Below are positions 9,344 to 17,922 of a stretch of 64,000 nt of DNA, piece by piece. Source of the stretch: Castellaniella sp. GTDB taxonomy: Bacteria > Pseudomonadota > Gammaproteobacteria > Burkholderiales > Burkholderiaceae_B. The stretch spans positions 43,747 through 107,746 of the forward strand of contig JAHRWZ010000044.1 in assembly GCA_019104865.1 (NCBI GenBank), given 5' to 3'. A program made the translations under genes and the position numbers. The notes under the pieces are model-generated. The model had not been told where the DNA came from. It made no database searches and worked only from the letters and a program-made list of their open reading frames with translations. The stretch's first letter is position 1, and each line of letters begins with the position of its first letter.

Positions 9344-10165
9344 TTACATCATAACCTGAACAGTATGGGCGTCGATCACCGTGCCGGTGATGATCTGACC
9401 ATTGGGCGTACGGACCTGGATGCGGGCACCCGGGCCGCCGGATTCCAGCGCCTGGCCTTCGCCCGAGGCCTCGAAGCCGATTCCCCGGGCCACGGTGCGG
9501 ACCTGCTGCCCGCGTTCAATCGCGTTTGGATCCCGCAAGGCGCTGGCTTCGATGGCGCCGCCAGCGCGCAGGCGGCGGTTGGCAATCCAGCCGACGATCC
9601 GCCCGGGGTCGCTGATGACGCGGCGTAGCCGCAGCAGATCGCCTTCGCGGGCGTCGAGATCCGCAGGACCGATGACGCTGCCGCGTTCGATCACGTGGCT
9701 GGCCACGTAATAGCGGCCCATGATCTGGACGCTGGTCTGCAGATAGACTGTCCAGGGCTGGGGAGCCAGGCAGCGCACGCCGACCGGGGTGCGCGGCTGC
9801 AGGCCGCTGGAACCTGCCAGGAAAGCCTCGAGCTTGTCACAAGGGGGCTGGTTGCTCAGCCTGGGCGCATCGACCGCGACGGTGACCGAACCGGGATACG
9901 ACGCGGCCTGGTCCCGGATCAGGGATTCGACCTGCGCGACGACCGTGGCTGGATCCTGAACCTGAGGTGCGGTCGCGCGGGTCTGGGCTACCGAGACCGC
10001 CGGCAGCACCGCCATCAGGCAGGCGGCCACGCGCCATGCTCTCCTGAGCGGCGCGGCGTGTCCGGATGCCCCGATGCGCGATCGCAGCGAAGAGTCTGGC
10101 GGCCGCGGGGTGCGGTGCCGGGCCTGAAACAGGAGTGAGAGCGTGATCATGGGCATATGGGCCAT
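9344..10165 (-). CDS. flgA: P-ring assembly chaperone FlgA
   Basis: FlgA is a periplasmic protein needed for FlgI to polymerise into the P ring. The C-terminal ~140 residues contain a SAF-like domain with VIERGSVIGPADLDAREGD and the ending QIITGTVIDAHTVQVMM, typical of FlgA. A hydrophobic stretch (WRVAACLMAVLPAVSVAQ) near residues 44-61 looks like the signal peptide. The true start may therefore be one of the later in-frame codons rather than the one listed. It is transcribed away from flgB. Confidence 0.9.
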   Translation of the reverse strand: MAHMPMITLSLLFQARHRTPRPPDSSLRSRIGASGHAAPLRRAWRVAACLMAVLPAVSVAQTRATAPQVQDPATVVAQVESLIRDQAASYPGSVTVAVDAPRLSNQPPCDKLEAFLAGSSGLQPRTPVGVRCLAPQPWTVYLQTSVQIMGRYYVASHVIERGSVIGPADLDAREGDLLRLRRVISDPGRIVGWIANRRLRAGGAIEASALRDPNAIERGQQVRTVARGIGFEASGEGQALESGGPGARIQVRTPNGQIITGTVIDAHTVQVMM

Positions 10166-10289
10166 TGTAGAAGAAGGCCCGGACCAGGGCGGCCCGCAAC
10201 CTTGCGTCGCGTTGGATGTCGGCGTGTCTCTGGCTGATGCCCGCTTCCCCGGCCGGCCTCAGGATTGACTGCATTGTCTGAATAGGACT

Positions 10290-10309
10290 TCAAACCCCGC
10301 TTTGTTTGA
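10290..10309. promoter_or_regulatory. Inverted repeat in the flgA-flgB divergent promoter region
   Basis: A perfect six-base inverted repeat, TCAAAC and GTTTGA, is separated by eight bases in the 262-base divergent intergenic region. A second TCAAACC lies at 10353-10359. In related bacteria these early operons are activated by FlhDC, so this may be an activator site, but the spacing does not by itself identify the protein. No confident sigma-28 or sigma-54 promoter was seen here. Confidence 0.25.
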
Positions 10310-10427
10310 GTCTTTATGGAACCGTGCCAGCCCTTACGATGCTGTTGTGCGCTCAAACCGCGAATGGTCAGGGATCATTTGGTGCCCGGTGGATGCGTAC
10401 CCCATTCACCGAATTGCACGACACGCC

Positions 10428-10841
10428 ATGATCGATCGAATCGGCAGAGACTTTGAGTTCTACCAGAAAGCACTGTCCCTGCGTCAGCAGCGCCAGGAAA
10501 TCCTGGCGACCAACATCGCCAATGCCGACACGCCCAACTACAAGGCGCGCGACATCGATTTCAATGCCACGCTGCGCGAGGCGATGGGCGAGGGCGGTCT
10601 GCCGCGCCTGCCGGACACATCCCTGACGCTGACCTCGTCGCGTCACATTCCCGCCAGTGCCCATACCAGTGGCCCCGCTCAGGAATTGTATCGGACGCCA
10701 TCGCAGCCCAGTCTGGACGGCAACACCGTCGAAATGGACGCCGAGCGGGTCCAGTTCGCCGACAACACCATGCGCTATCAGACGAACCTGCAGGTGCTCA
10801 ACGGGCGCATCAAATCCCTGCTGGCCGCGATGCAGCAGTAA
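10428..10841 (+). CDS. flgB: Flagellar proximal rod protein FlgB
   Basis: FlgB is one of the proximal rod subunits. The 137-residue protein has the N-terminal rod motif RQEILATNIANADTPNYKARDIDF and a C-terminal helix ending in QTNLQVLNGRIKSLLAAM. The frame extends 126 bases further upstream, but MIDRIGRDFEFYQKAL is the standard family start, so ATG 10428 was chosen. It is the first gene of the flgB-flgJ operon. Confidence 0.95.
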   Translation: MIDRIGRDFEFYQKALSLRQQRQEILATNIANADTPNYKARDIDFNATLREAMGEGGLPRLPDTSLTLTSSRHIPASAHTSGPAQELYRTPSQPSLDGNTVEMDAERVQFADNTMRYQTNLQVLNGRIKSLLAAMQQ

Positions 10842-10865
10842 ACGCTTCGGAACCCGAAAGATCCC

Positions 10866-11273
10866 ATGTCCACTTTCAGTGTCTTTCAGATCGCCGGCTC
10901 CGCGCTGGCGTCCCAGTCCCAGCGCATGAACGTGTCGGCCAGCAACATCGCCAACGCCGACAGCGCCGCAGGCCCCGACGGGCAGCCTTACAAGGCGCGC
11001 CACGTGGTGTTCCAGATGACGCCGTCGACGCAGTCCGAGGCAGTCGGCGGCGTGCGGGTCGCGTCCGTGGTGGAAAGCAACGCACCGCCGCGCGTGCAGT
11101 ACGATCCGGGCAACCCCCTGGCCGACGCCAAGGGTTACGTGACCCTGCCCAACGTCGATGTGGTTGCTGAAACCGTCAACATGATCTCGGCTTCACGTTC
11201 GTATCAGGCCAACGTCGAAGTCATCAACACGGCCAAATCTCTCATGGCCAAGACCCTTACCCTAGGTCAATAA
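10866..11273 (+). CDS. flgC: Flagellar proximal rod protein FlgC
   Basis: FlgC is a proximal rod subunit. At 135 residues it has the N-terminal motif [15 protein letters not shown] and the C-terminal signature [28 protein letters not shown] shared by rod and hook proteins. It starts 24 bases after flgB and is followed by flgD. Confidence 0.96.
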   Translation: MSTFSVFQIAGSALASQSQRMNVSASNIANADSAAGPDGQPYKARHVVFQMTPSTQSEAVGGVRVASVVESNAPPRVQYDPGNPLADAKGYVTLPNVDVVAETVNMISASRSYQANVEVINTAKSLMAKTLTLGQ

Positions 11274-11284
11274 GGATACTAGCC

Positions 11285-11962
11285 ATGGCTTCCGTCTCCG
11301 ACGTCTCCAGCACCGACCCCAGCGCCGCTGCCGCCTTGGCCGGAGCGCAGACCAGCAGTCTGATGTCCGGTACGCAGAACCAGTTCCTAACCCTGCTGGT
11401 GACGCAGTTGCGCAATCAGGACCCGCTCAACCCGATGGACAATGCTCAGGTTACGTCGCAGATTGCGCAGCTGTCCACGGTCAATGGCATCCAGCAACTC
11501 AACAATACCCTGTTGGCCTTGTCGGGCCAGATGGATATGTCCCAGTCCCTGCAGGCCGCCGGTCTGATTGGCAAAGACATCCTCTACCCGGGGGATAAGG
11601 TCTCCGTCGGGGCGGACGGCGTTGCCACGGCTTTTGGCATCGACCTGATGTCGGCCGCAACCAAGGCCACGGTCACCATTCGGGACGTCGGCGGCAATGT
11701 CGTTTACACGACGGAACTCGGCACCCAGGACGCGGGTGTCTATCCATTGGCCTGGGACGGGAAGGACATGACCGGCGCCACTGTGCCCAAGGGCGCTTAT
11801 ACGGTATCGATCGATGCCGCCGATGCCACCGGCAAACCGGTGTCGGCCCAGGCGCTGACCTACGGTCACGTCAGCAGCACGGCCTATACGACCGGCGGCC
11901 TGAAGCTGAATCTGGCGCTGGGCGACAAGATTTCCCTGCTGGACATCCGGCAGGTCATGTAA
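11285..11962 (+). CDS. flgD: Hook capping/scaffold protein FlgD
   Basis: FlgD caps the growing hook and permits FlgE assembly. The N-terminal export and capping region contains the family signature NQFLTLLVTQLRNQDPLNPMD followed by SQIAQLSTVNGIQQLN. The rest is the Ig-like/tudor-like FLG domain (AGVYPLAWDGKDMTGATVPKG). The 225-residue length is normal. The ribosome site is AAGGA, nine bases before the ATG. Confidence 0.95.
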   Translation: MASVSDVSSTDPSAAAALAGAQTSSLMSGTQNQFLTLLVTQLRNQDPLNPMDNAQVTSQIAQLSTVNGIQQLNNTLLALSGQMDMSQSLQAAGLIGKDILYPGDKVSVGADGVATAFGIDLMSAATKATVTIRDVGGNVVYTTELGTQDAGVYPLAWDGKDMTGATVPKGAYTVSIDAADATGKPVSAQALTYGHVSSTAYTTGGLKLNLALGDKISLLDIRQVM

Positions 11963-12037
11963 TTTCCGGGGCGGCACGCGATAGCCGCGCCGTTTCAACC
12001 CGAATCAACGCAGTACGCACTGAAAGAGGTCAATCTC

Positions 12038-13252
12038 ATGGGTTTCGGTCAAGGTCTGAGCGGTCTGAATGCCGCCTCGCAAAACCTGGATGTCATCGGC
12101 AACAACATCGCCAACTCCGGCACCGTGGGCTTCAAGTCCGGGTCCGCCACCTTTTCCGACGTCTACGCCAATTCACGCGTGGGCCTGGGTGTTCAGTTGG
12201 CCTCCATCAACCAGCGGTTCACGTCCGGTACGGTATCGACGACCGGCAATCAGTTCGACATGGCCATCGATGGCGCCAAAGGGCTCTTCGTCGTGCGGCA
12301 GCCCGATGGCGGCGCCACGTTGTATACCCGTAACGGCCAGTTCTTCGCCGACAAGGACAGCAATATCGTCAATGCCCAGGGCCAGCAGCTGATGGGCTAC
12401 AAGGCCGACATGTCGGCCACACCGCCCAGGCCGATTCTGGGCACTCAGGTCGGACTCACCGTGCCGCTGGGCAACATGAGCCCAAAGGCCACGACCTCGA
12501 TTACGGATAAATTGAATCTGGATGCCAGCGCGCCGATCATCGCTGCGCCGGTTCCCGCGCCCGACCTCACCCAGTCATCCACCTATTCGACGTCGTTTCC
12601 GACAACTGTCTACGATTCGCTGGGGATCGCCCACCGGGTCGATCAGGTCTATCAGAAAACGGCGCCCAATACGTGGCAGGTCACGTATCTCTGGGATAAC
12701 GGCACGGGCCCGACGAACGTGGGCACCGCCACGCTGAATTTCGCTTCGTCCGGCGCGCTGCCCAGTCCCGCACCGACCGGGACCATCAACTTTGCCCCGC
12801 CGGGGGCCAATGCGCTGACGGCAACCGTTGCGTATGCGGGGTCGACGCAGTTCGCCGGCGGTTATACGACCAATTTCATCCAGGACGGCTACGCCTCCGG
12901 CGAATATGCCAGCACCTCGATCGGTACCGATGGCTCCGTCGTGGCCAATTACACCAATGGGGCCAAGCAGGTCATGGGTTTCGTCGCCCTGGCGGATTTC
13001 AACAACCTGCAAGGCTTACAGCCCGTGGGCGGCAATGCCTGGGCGGAAACCGCCAATTCCGGTCAGCCCCTGCTGGGCACGCCCGGCGTCAACGGCATGG
13101 CCACCATCAAGGGCCAGGCGGTGGAAGAATCCAACGTGGACATGTCGCAGGAACTGGTCAACATGATCATTGCCCAGCGCACCTATCAGGCCAATGCCCA
13201 GACGATCAAGACGCAGGACCAGATCATGCAGACGCTGATGGCCATGCGCTGA
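12038..13252 (+). CDS. flgE: Flagellar hook protein FlgE
   Basis: FlgE polymerises into the hook, the flexible joint between rod and filament. It has 404 residues, with the N-terminal motif GLNAASQNLDVIGNNIANSGTVGFK split across positions ~8-32, a variable middle and the C-terminal signature EESNVDMSQELVNMIIAQRTYQANAQT. It starts 75 bases after flgD, preceded by AAAGAGG as ribosome site. Confidence 0.96.
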   Translation: MGFGQGLSGLNAASQNLDVIGNNIANSGTVGFKSGSATFSDVYANSRVGLGVQLASINQRFTSGTVSTTGNQFDMAIDGAKGLFVVRQPDGGATLYTRNGQFFADKDSNIVNAQGQQLMGYKADMSATPPRPILGTQVGLTVPLGNMSPKATTSITDKLNLDASAPIIAAPVPAPDLTQSSTYSTSFPTTVYDSLGIAHRVDQVYQKTAPNTWQVTYLWDNGTGPTNVGTATLNFASSGALPSPAPTGTINFAPPGANALTATVAYAGSTQFAGGYTTNFIQDGYASGEYASTSIGTDGSVVANYTNGAKQVMGFVALADFNNLQGLQPVGGNAWAETANSGQPLLGTPGVNGMATIKGQAVEESNVDMSQELVNMIIAQRTYQANAQTIKTQDQIMQTLMAMR

Positions 13253-13266
13253 CGCGGCGAAACGGT

Positions 13267-14016
13267 ATGGATCGCATTCTCTACACGGCGTCCAACGGCG
13301 CCGCCCGCATCCTGGAACAGCAGTCGGTCATCAGCAACAACATGGCCAATGTCTCCACGACGGGTTTTCGCGAACAGATGGCCATCTACCGCTCGGTGCC
13401 GGTCGTGCCGCAAGCGGGCGAATTACCCACACGGGTCAGCACGGTAGCGTCCACGCCCGGCAGCCAGTTCGGCCAGGGCGCCATGGTCGAGACTGGCCAT
13501 TCGCTGGATGCCGCGATCGCCGGCGATGGCTGGTTCGCGGTCCAGACACCTCAGGGCGAGGCCTACACCCGCGCGGGCGAATTCGCTGTCAATCAGCAGA
13601 ACCAGCTGGTCACCCAGACCGGCCTGCCGGTGCTCTCCAACGGGGGCGGACCCATCGAAGTCCCCGACCGCGGCAGCATCACGTTTGCGACCGACGGCCA
13701 GATCAGCGCGCTGGGCGCGGGCGACAATCCCCGCGACATCCAGTTGCTGGCGCAGCTGAAACTGGTCAACCCGGCCAAGAACCAGCTGGTGCGCGGCGAT
13801 GACGGTCTGTTCCGTGTGGCGGGCGGTCAGCCGGCCCAGGCAGATCCCGCCGTGAAGATCGCGCCGGGGTTTGTGGAAAAAAGCAACGTCAATCCGGCGG
13901 CCGCCATGGTGGCCATGATTTCCAATGCGCGCCAGTTCGAGATGCAGATGCAAGTGATCAAGAACGCCAGCACCAACGAAGAGCGCGGCAATTCGATTCT
14001 TTCGGCGGCGGGCTGA
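13267..14016 (+). CDS. flgF: Flagellar proximal rod protein FlgF
   Basis: FlgF is a proximal rod subunit. The 249-residue sequence has the short FlgF-type start (MDRILYTASNGAARIL) and the motif ISNNMANVSTTGFREQM. The C-terminal EKSNVNPAAAMVAMISNARQFEMQMQ is also characteristic. It sits between flgE and flgG in the standard order. Confidence 0.95.
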   Translation: MDRILYTASNGAARILEQQSVISNNMANVSTTGFREQMAIYRSVPVVPQAGELPTRVSTVASTPGSQFGQGAMVETGHSLDAAIAGDGWFAVQTPQGEAYTRAGEFAVNQQNQLVTQTGLPVLSNGGGPIEVPDRGSITFATDGQISALGAGDNPRDIQLLAQLKLVNPAKNQLVRGDDGLFRVAGGQPAQADPAVKIAPGFVEKSNVNPAAAMVAMISNARQFEMQMQVIKNASTNEERGNSILSAAG

Positions 14017-14047
14017 AGCCCTTCGCTCTTGAACAGGACCCCCTGAC

Positions 14048-14833
14048 ATGATTCGTTCCTTGTGGATCGCCAAGACCGGTCTGGAAACCCAGCAGACCAG
14101 CATGGACGTGATTTCCAATAACCTAGCCAACGTCAACACTACGGGCTTCAAGCGCAGCCGCGCCGTATTCGAAGACCTGATGTATCAAACCGTTCGCCAG
14201 CCGGGCGCGGCCGTGGGTGCGGCCAATCAGCTGCCCTCGGGCCTGCAGCTAGGCACGGGTGCACGCACCGTGGCCACCGAACGCATTCATTCCCAGGGCG
14301 ATCTCAAGCAAACTGGCAATGCCCTGGATGTCGCCATTCAGGGCAACGGATTTCTGCAGGTCGAGATGCCGGATGGGTCTTTTGCCTACACGCGCGACGG
14401 CAGCATCCAGCGCGATCAGAACGGCATGCTGGTGACTGCGGGCGGGTATCCGATTCAGCCGGGCATCAACATTCCAGACAATGCCCTGTCCATCACGATC
14501 GCGCGCGACGGCACCGTGTCGGTTACGCAACCGGGCGCGACGGGCACCAACGTTCAGGTAGGCCAGCTGCAGCTGGCAACCTTCATCAACCCCACCGGCC
14601 TGCAAAGCCAGGGCGAGAACCTGTATGTGGAGACCGACGCTTCAGGTCCGGCCAATTTGCTGCAGCCCGGGCTGGAAGGCGCCGGGGTCCTGCTGCAGAA
14701 CTATGTGGAAACGTCCAACGTCAATGTGGCGGAAGAACTGGTGAACATGATCACCACTCAGCGCGCCTATGAAATGAACAGCAAAGCGGTGCAGACGTCG
14801 GACCAGATGCTGGCCCGCCTGACACAGATGTAA
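14048..14833 (+). CDS. flgG: Flagellar distal rod protein FlgG
   Basis: FlgG forms the distal rod that crosses the peptidoglycan and outer membrane. It has 261 residues, as expected. The start [16 protein letters not shown], the motif [15 protein letters not shown] near residue 26, and the ending [20 protein letters not shown] are diagnostic of FlgG. Confidence 0.97.
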   Translation: MIRSLWIAKTGLETQQTSMDVISNNLANVNTTGFKRSRAVFEDLMYQTVRQPGAAVGAANQLPSGLQLGTGARTVATERIHSQGDLKQTGNALDVAIQGNGFLQVEMPDGSFAYTRDGSIQRDQNGMLVTAGGYPIQPGINIPDNALSITIARDGTVSVTQPGATGTNVQVGQLQLATFINPTGLQSQGENLYVETDASGPANLLQPGLEGAGVLLQNYVETSNVNVAEELVNMITTQRAYEMNSKAVQTSDQMLARLTQM

Positions 14834-14919
14834 ACAGGATGGTCCACGAACAATCAGATCGCCCCCTGGGCAATCATCGGTCTGACGCCCAGGCAGGGGC
14901 GCGGGCGGCACGGGATGAC

Positions 14920-15642
14920 ATGACGGCGCGTCGCACACGCTTTTTGTCGCAGCCTTGCCGGCACCGTGGCGCCGCGATCGGTGCTGTTGTCTTCGCGCTG
15001 GCCCTGTCGGGTTGCGCGCTGGTGCCACCCGAACCCGTCGTTACCGGACCGCTGACGGCGCCCCCGCCCCCGCCTGCGGCGCCGGCCGCCGAGGCCAATG
15101 GTTCCATCTACCAGCCGACGGCTTATGGCAACTATCCGCTGTTCGAGGACCGGCGCCCGCGCAACGTGGGCGATATCGTCACGATTGTGATCCAGGAAAA
15201 GACCAACGCGGCCAAAAGCGTGGGTACCAGCACCAATCGCAGCGGCAATGCCAGCATGAACATCGGGATCTCGCCGGCGATCCTGCCCAATGAAGTCGGC
15301 GCGCAACAGAACTTCCAGGCGACCGGCGGCAACAAATCCGATGGCAAGGGTTCCAGCAGCGCCACCAATGCCTTCACTGGCACCCTGACCACCACAGTCA
15401 TCGGCGTGCTGCCCAACGGCAACCTGCAGATCGCCGGCGAAAAGCAGATCGCCATCAACCGCGGCAGCGAATACGTGCGGTTTTCCGGCGTGGTCGATCC
15501 GCGTTCCATCACGGGCAGCAACACGGTGTCCTCGACCCAGGTGGCTGATGCCCGTATCGAGTACCGCAGCAAAGGTGTGATGGACGAAGTCCAGACCATG
15601 GGCTGGCTGCAGCGCTTCTTCCTGAATATTGCCCCGTTCTGA
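14920..15642 (+). CDS. flgH: Flagellar L-ring lipoprotein FlgH
   Basis: FlgH is the outer-membrane lipoprotein that forms the L ring around the rod. A signal peptide with lipobox LSGC (residues ~26-29 from this start) precedes the mature protein. Conserved segments [20 protein letters not shown] and the C-terminal [14 protein letters not shown] match the family. An in-frame ATG at 14839 would add 27 residues before the signal peptide; the 240-residue form is closer to typical FlgH length, so it was chosen, with modest certainty about the start. Confidence 0.93.
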   Translation: MTARRTRFLSQPCRHRGAAIGAVVFALALSGCALVPPEPVVTGPLTAPPPPPAAPAAEANGSIYQPTAYGNYPLFEDRRPRNVGDIVTIVIQEKTNAAKSVGTSTNRSGNASMNIGISPAILPNEVGAQQNFQATGGNKSDGKGSSSATNAFTGTLTTTVIGVLPNGNLQIAGEKQIAINRGSEYVRFSGVVDPRSITGSNTVSSTQVADARIEYRSKGVMDEVQTMGWLQRFFLNIAPF

Positions 15643-15646
15643 CGAC

Positions 15647-16783
15647 ATGATCATCGATCACCAGCCTTTTCTTCGTTCCCTGGTTCGGCGCCTCGCCGCC
15701 GGGGTGCTGCTGTCCACCCTACTGCTGCCGATCGTCCGGGCCGAGCGGATCAAAGATCTGGCGTCCTTTACCGGCGTGCGTGAAAACCAGCTGATCGGCT
15801 ACGGGCTGGTCGTCGGGCTGGATGGCAGCGGCGATCAGGTCCGCCAGACGCCGTTCACCCAGCAAAGCCTGACCAACATGCTGTCTCAACTGGGCGTGAC
15901 CGTGCCCCAGGGCACCAACATGCAGGTGAAAAACGTCGCAGCCGTCATGGTCACTGCACGCCTGCCGGCGTTCGCCCAACCGGGGCAGAGCGTAGACGTG
16001 GTGGTGTCGTCCATGGGCAATGCCAAAAGCTTGCGCGGCGGCACCTTGTTGATGACTCCGCTGAAGGGCGCCAATGGCCAGGTCTACGCGCTCGCCCAGG
16101 GCAATCTGCTGGTGGGCGGCGCCGGTGCCTCCCAGGGTGGCGCCAGCGTGCAGGTCAATCAGCTCAATGGCGGCACCATCCCGGATGGTGCCATCGTCGA
16201 GCGCGGTGTCCCCACTTCCTATGCTCAGAACGGCGTCGTACGCCTGGAATTGAACACCAGCGACTTCGCCATCGCGCAAAACGTGGTGGCGGCACTGAAC
16301 CGCCGGTTCGGCGGACAAACGGCGACGGCCGTCAATGGTCGTACGATCGAATTGCGGGCGCCGATGGATCCGAAGGGGCAGCTGACCTTCCTGTCCCAGG
16401 TGGAAAATTTGCAGGTCAGCCTGCCGCCGGCGCGCGCGCGCGTCGTCATCAATGCCCGCACCGGTTCGGTGGTGATGAACCGCACCGTCATGATCGACGA
16501 GGCCGCCGTTGCCTATGGCAATCTGTCCATCGCCATCAGCCCGCAGCAGCAGGTCAGCCAGCCCAACACGCCGTTCGGCGGTGGCCAGACGGTCGTGACC
16601 AACAACACGCAGATTCAGATGCAGACGCAGGGCGGGGCGATCAAGCGCGTGAACACCAGCGCCAATCTGGCTGACGTGGTGCGCGCCCTGAATGCACTGG
16701 GGGCCACGCCGCAGGATCTGCTGTCCATTCTGCAGAACCTGAAGAGTGCCGGTGCGCTGCGTGCCGATCTGGAAGTGATCTGA
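15647..16783 (+). CDS. flgI: Flagellar P-ring protein FlgI
   Basis: FlgI forms the periplasmic P ring, with help from FlgA. A signal peptide (hydrophobic stretch [16 protein letters not shown]) is followed by the conserved mature start [20 protein letters not shown]. The GLDGSGDQ and LTNMLSQLG segments and a C-terminal [19 protein letters not shown] support the call. An ATG 18 bases upstream would overlap flgH; the start here lies just after the flgH stop. The protein has 378 residues. Confidence 0.95.
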   Translation: MIIDHQPFLRSLVRRLAAGVLLSTLLLPIVRAERIKDLASFTGVRENQLIGYGLVVGLDGSGDQVRQTPFTQQSLTNMLSQLGVTVPQGTNMQVKNVAAVMVTARLPAFAQPGQSVDVVVSSMGNAKSLRGGTLLMTPLKGANGQVYALAQGNLLVGGAGASQGGASVQVNQLNGGTIPDGAIVERGVPTSYAQNGVVRLELNTSDFAIAQNVVAALNRRFGGQTATAVNGRTIELRAPMDPKGQLTFLSQVENLQVSLPPARARVVINARTGSVVMNRTVMIDEAAVAYGNLSIAISPQQQVSQPNTPFGGGQTVVTNNTQIQMQTQGGAIKRVNTSANLADVVRALNALGATPQDLLSILQNLKSAGALRADLEVI

Positions 16784-16791
16784 GGACGGCC

Positions 16792-17763
16792 ATGACTTAC
16801 GTGACACAGACGCCGCTGCCAAGTTCCGGTGCCCAGCCTTCGGTCCTGGATTTCAGCAGCCTGAACACGCTGAAGCGTGGCGTGCAGGCGGGTGCCAACG
16901 CCCCGGCCGACAAGCAGCGCGAAGTCGCGCGCCAGTTCGAGGCAGTGTTCATCCAGATGATGCTGAAACAGGCGCGCCAGACCTCGGATCAGATGCCGAC
17001 GCTGCTAGACTCCCAGGCCACACGGATGGCGCGCAGTCTCGGCGACGAGCAGGCTGCGCTGGCCCTGGCGAATCCAGGATTGGGGCTTGCCGATGCGCTG
17101 ATGGCGCAGATGCAGGGCAATTCAGGGCAGAAGGCGGCGGATCCGCTGGCGAATCCGCCCGAAGCCGCCCGTTCGCGTCTGCCGGGGTTGCAATCCCGCA
17201 TCGGCGAAGGGCGCCGGCAGGTCGCGGATTCGATTGCGTCCCTGATCGACGTGTTGACGCAGCGTCGCCTGGGTCAGAAGGTCAGCAGCGCCATTCAGGG
17301 GGCGCCGGACCATATCCGCACCTTCGTCGATCAGATGGCCGCTGCTGCGGACGTCGCGTCGCGGCGCAGTGGCGTACCCGCCAAACTGATTCTGAGCCAG
17401 GCCGCGCTGGAGTCGGGCTGGGGGCAGCGGGAAATTACGCGCCCCGATGGATCCAGCAGCCACAATCTGTTCGGCATCAAGGCCGGGCGCGGCTGGCATG
17501 GCGAGGTCGTGCAGGCCATGACGACTGAATACGTGGATGGCGAGCCACGCAAGATGGTGCAGCCCTTCCGGGCGTACGCGTCCTATGCCGATTCCCTGAC
17601 CGACTACGCGAACCTGATCAGCCAAAGCGATCGTTACAGCGCTGTAATGACGGCGCGTTCCGCCGAGGACGCGGCCCGCAAGGTGCAGGCCGCCGGCTAT
17701 GCCACCGATCCGTCCTATGCGGACAAACTGATTTCCATCATGGGCTATTTCAACGCCCGGTGA
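16792..17763 (+). CDS. flgJ: FlgJ: rod cap and peptidoglycan hydrolase
   Basis: FlgJ caps the growing rod and cuts the peptidoglycan so the rod can pass. The N-terminal ~100 residues form the rod-binding domain (REVARQFEAVFIQMMLKQAR). The C-terminal ~150 residues form a glucosaminidase-type domain with catalytic glutamate in LSQAALESGWGQREI and the SHNLFGIKAG motif. The 323-residue dual-domain form is typical of beta- and gammaproteobacteria. It ends the flgB-J operon. Confidence 0.95.
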   Translation: MTYVTQTPLPSSGAQPSVLDFSSLNTLKRGVQAGANAPADKQREVARQFEAVFIQMMLKQARQTSDQMPTLLDSQATRMARSLGDEQAALALANPGLGLADALMAQMQGNSGQKAADPLANPPEAARSRLPGLQSRIGEGRRQVADSIASLIDVLTQRRLGQKVSSAIQGAPDHIRTFVDQMAAAADVASRRSGVPAKLILSQAALESGWGQREITRPDGSSSHNLFGIKAGRGWHGEVVQAMTTEYVDGEPRKMVQPFRAYASYADSLTDYANLISQSDRYSAVMTARSAEDAARKVQAAGYATDPSYADKLISIMGYFNAR

Positions 17764-17831
17764 TGATCAGCGCGGGGCCGGACAGCAGGGTGCGGATCGG
17801 GGTCGCCAGGTGGGCAGGCAGGTCGGACCGC

Positions 17832-17858
17832 TAAATTTTCCGCCGTCCGTGCCGTTAC
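17832..17858 (+). promoter_or_regulatory. Sigma-28 (FliA) promoter of flgK-flgL
   Basis: TAAATTTT is followed by exactly 11 bases and then GCCGTTAC, against consensus TAAAGTTT-N11-GCCGATAA. It lies in the 159-base gap between flgJ and flgK, about 65 bases before the flgK ATG, where late-gene control is expected. The very similar -10 GCCGTTAT occurs upstream of flaG. Nothing else was recognised in this gap. Confidence 0.85.
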
Positions 17859-17922
17859 GAAACTAGATGAATTTTCAGGCGTGCCTTCGTGGCACGCGCA
17901 CAAACTGACAGGATTTCAGCAC

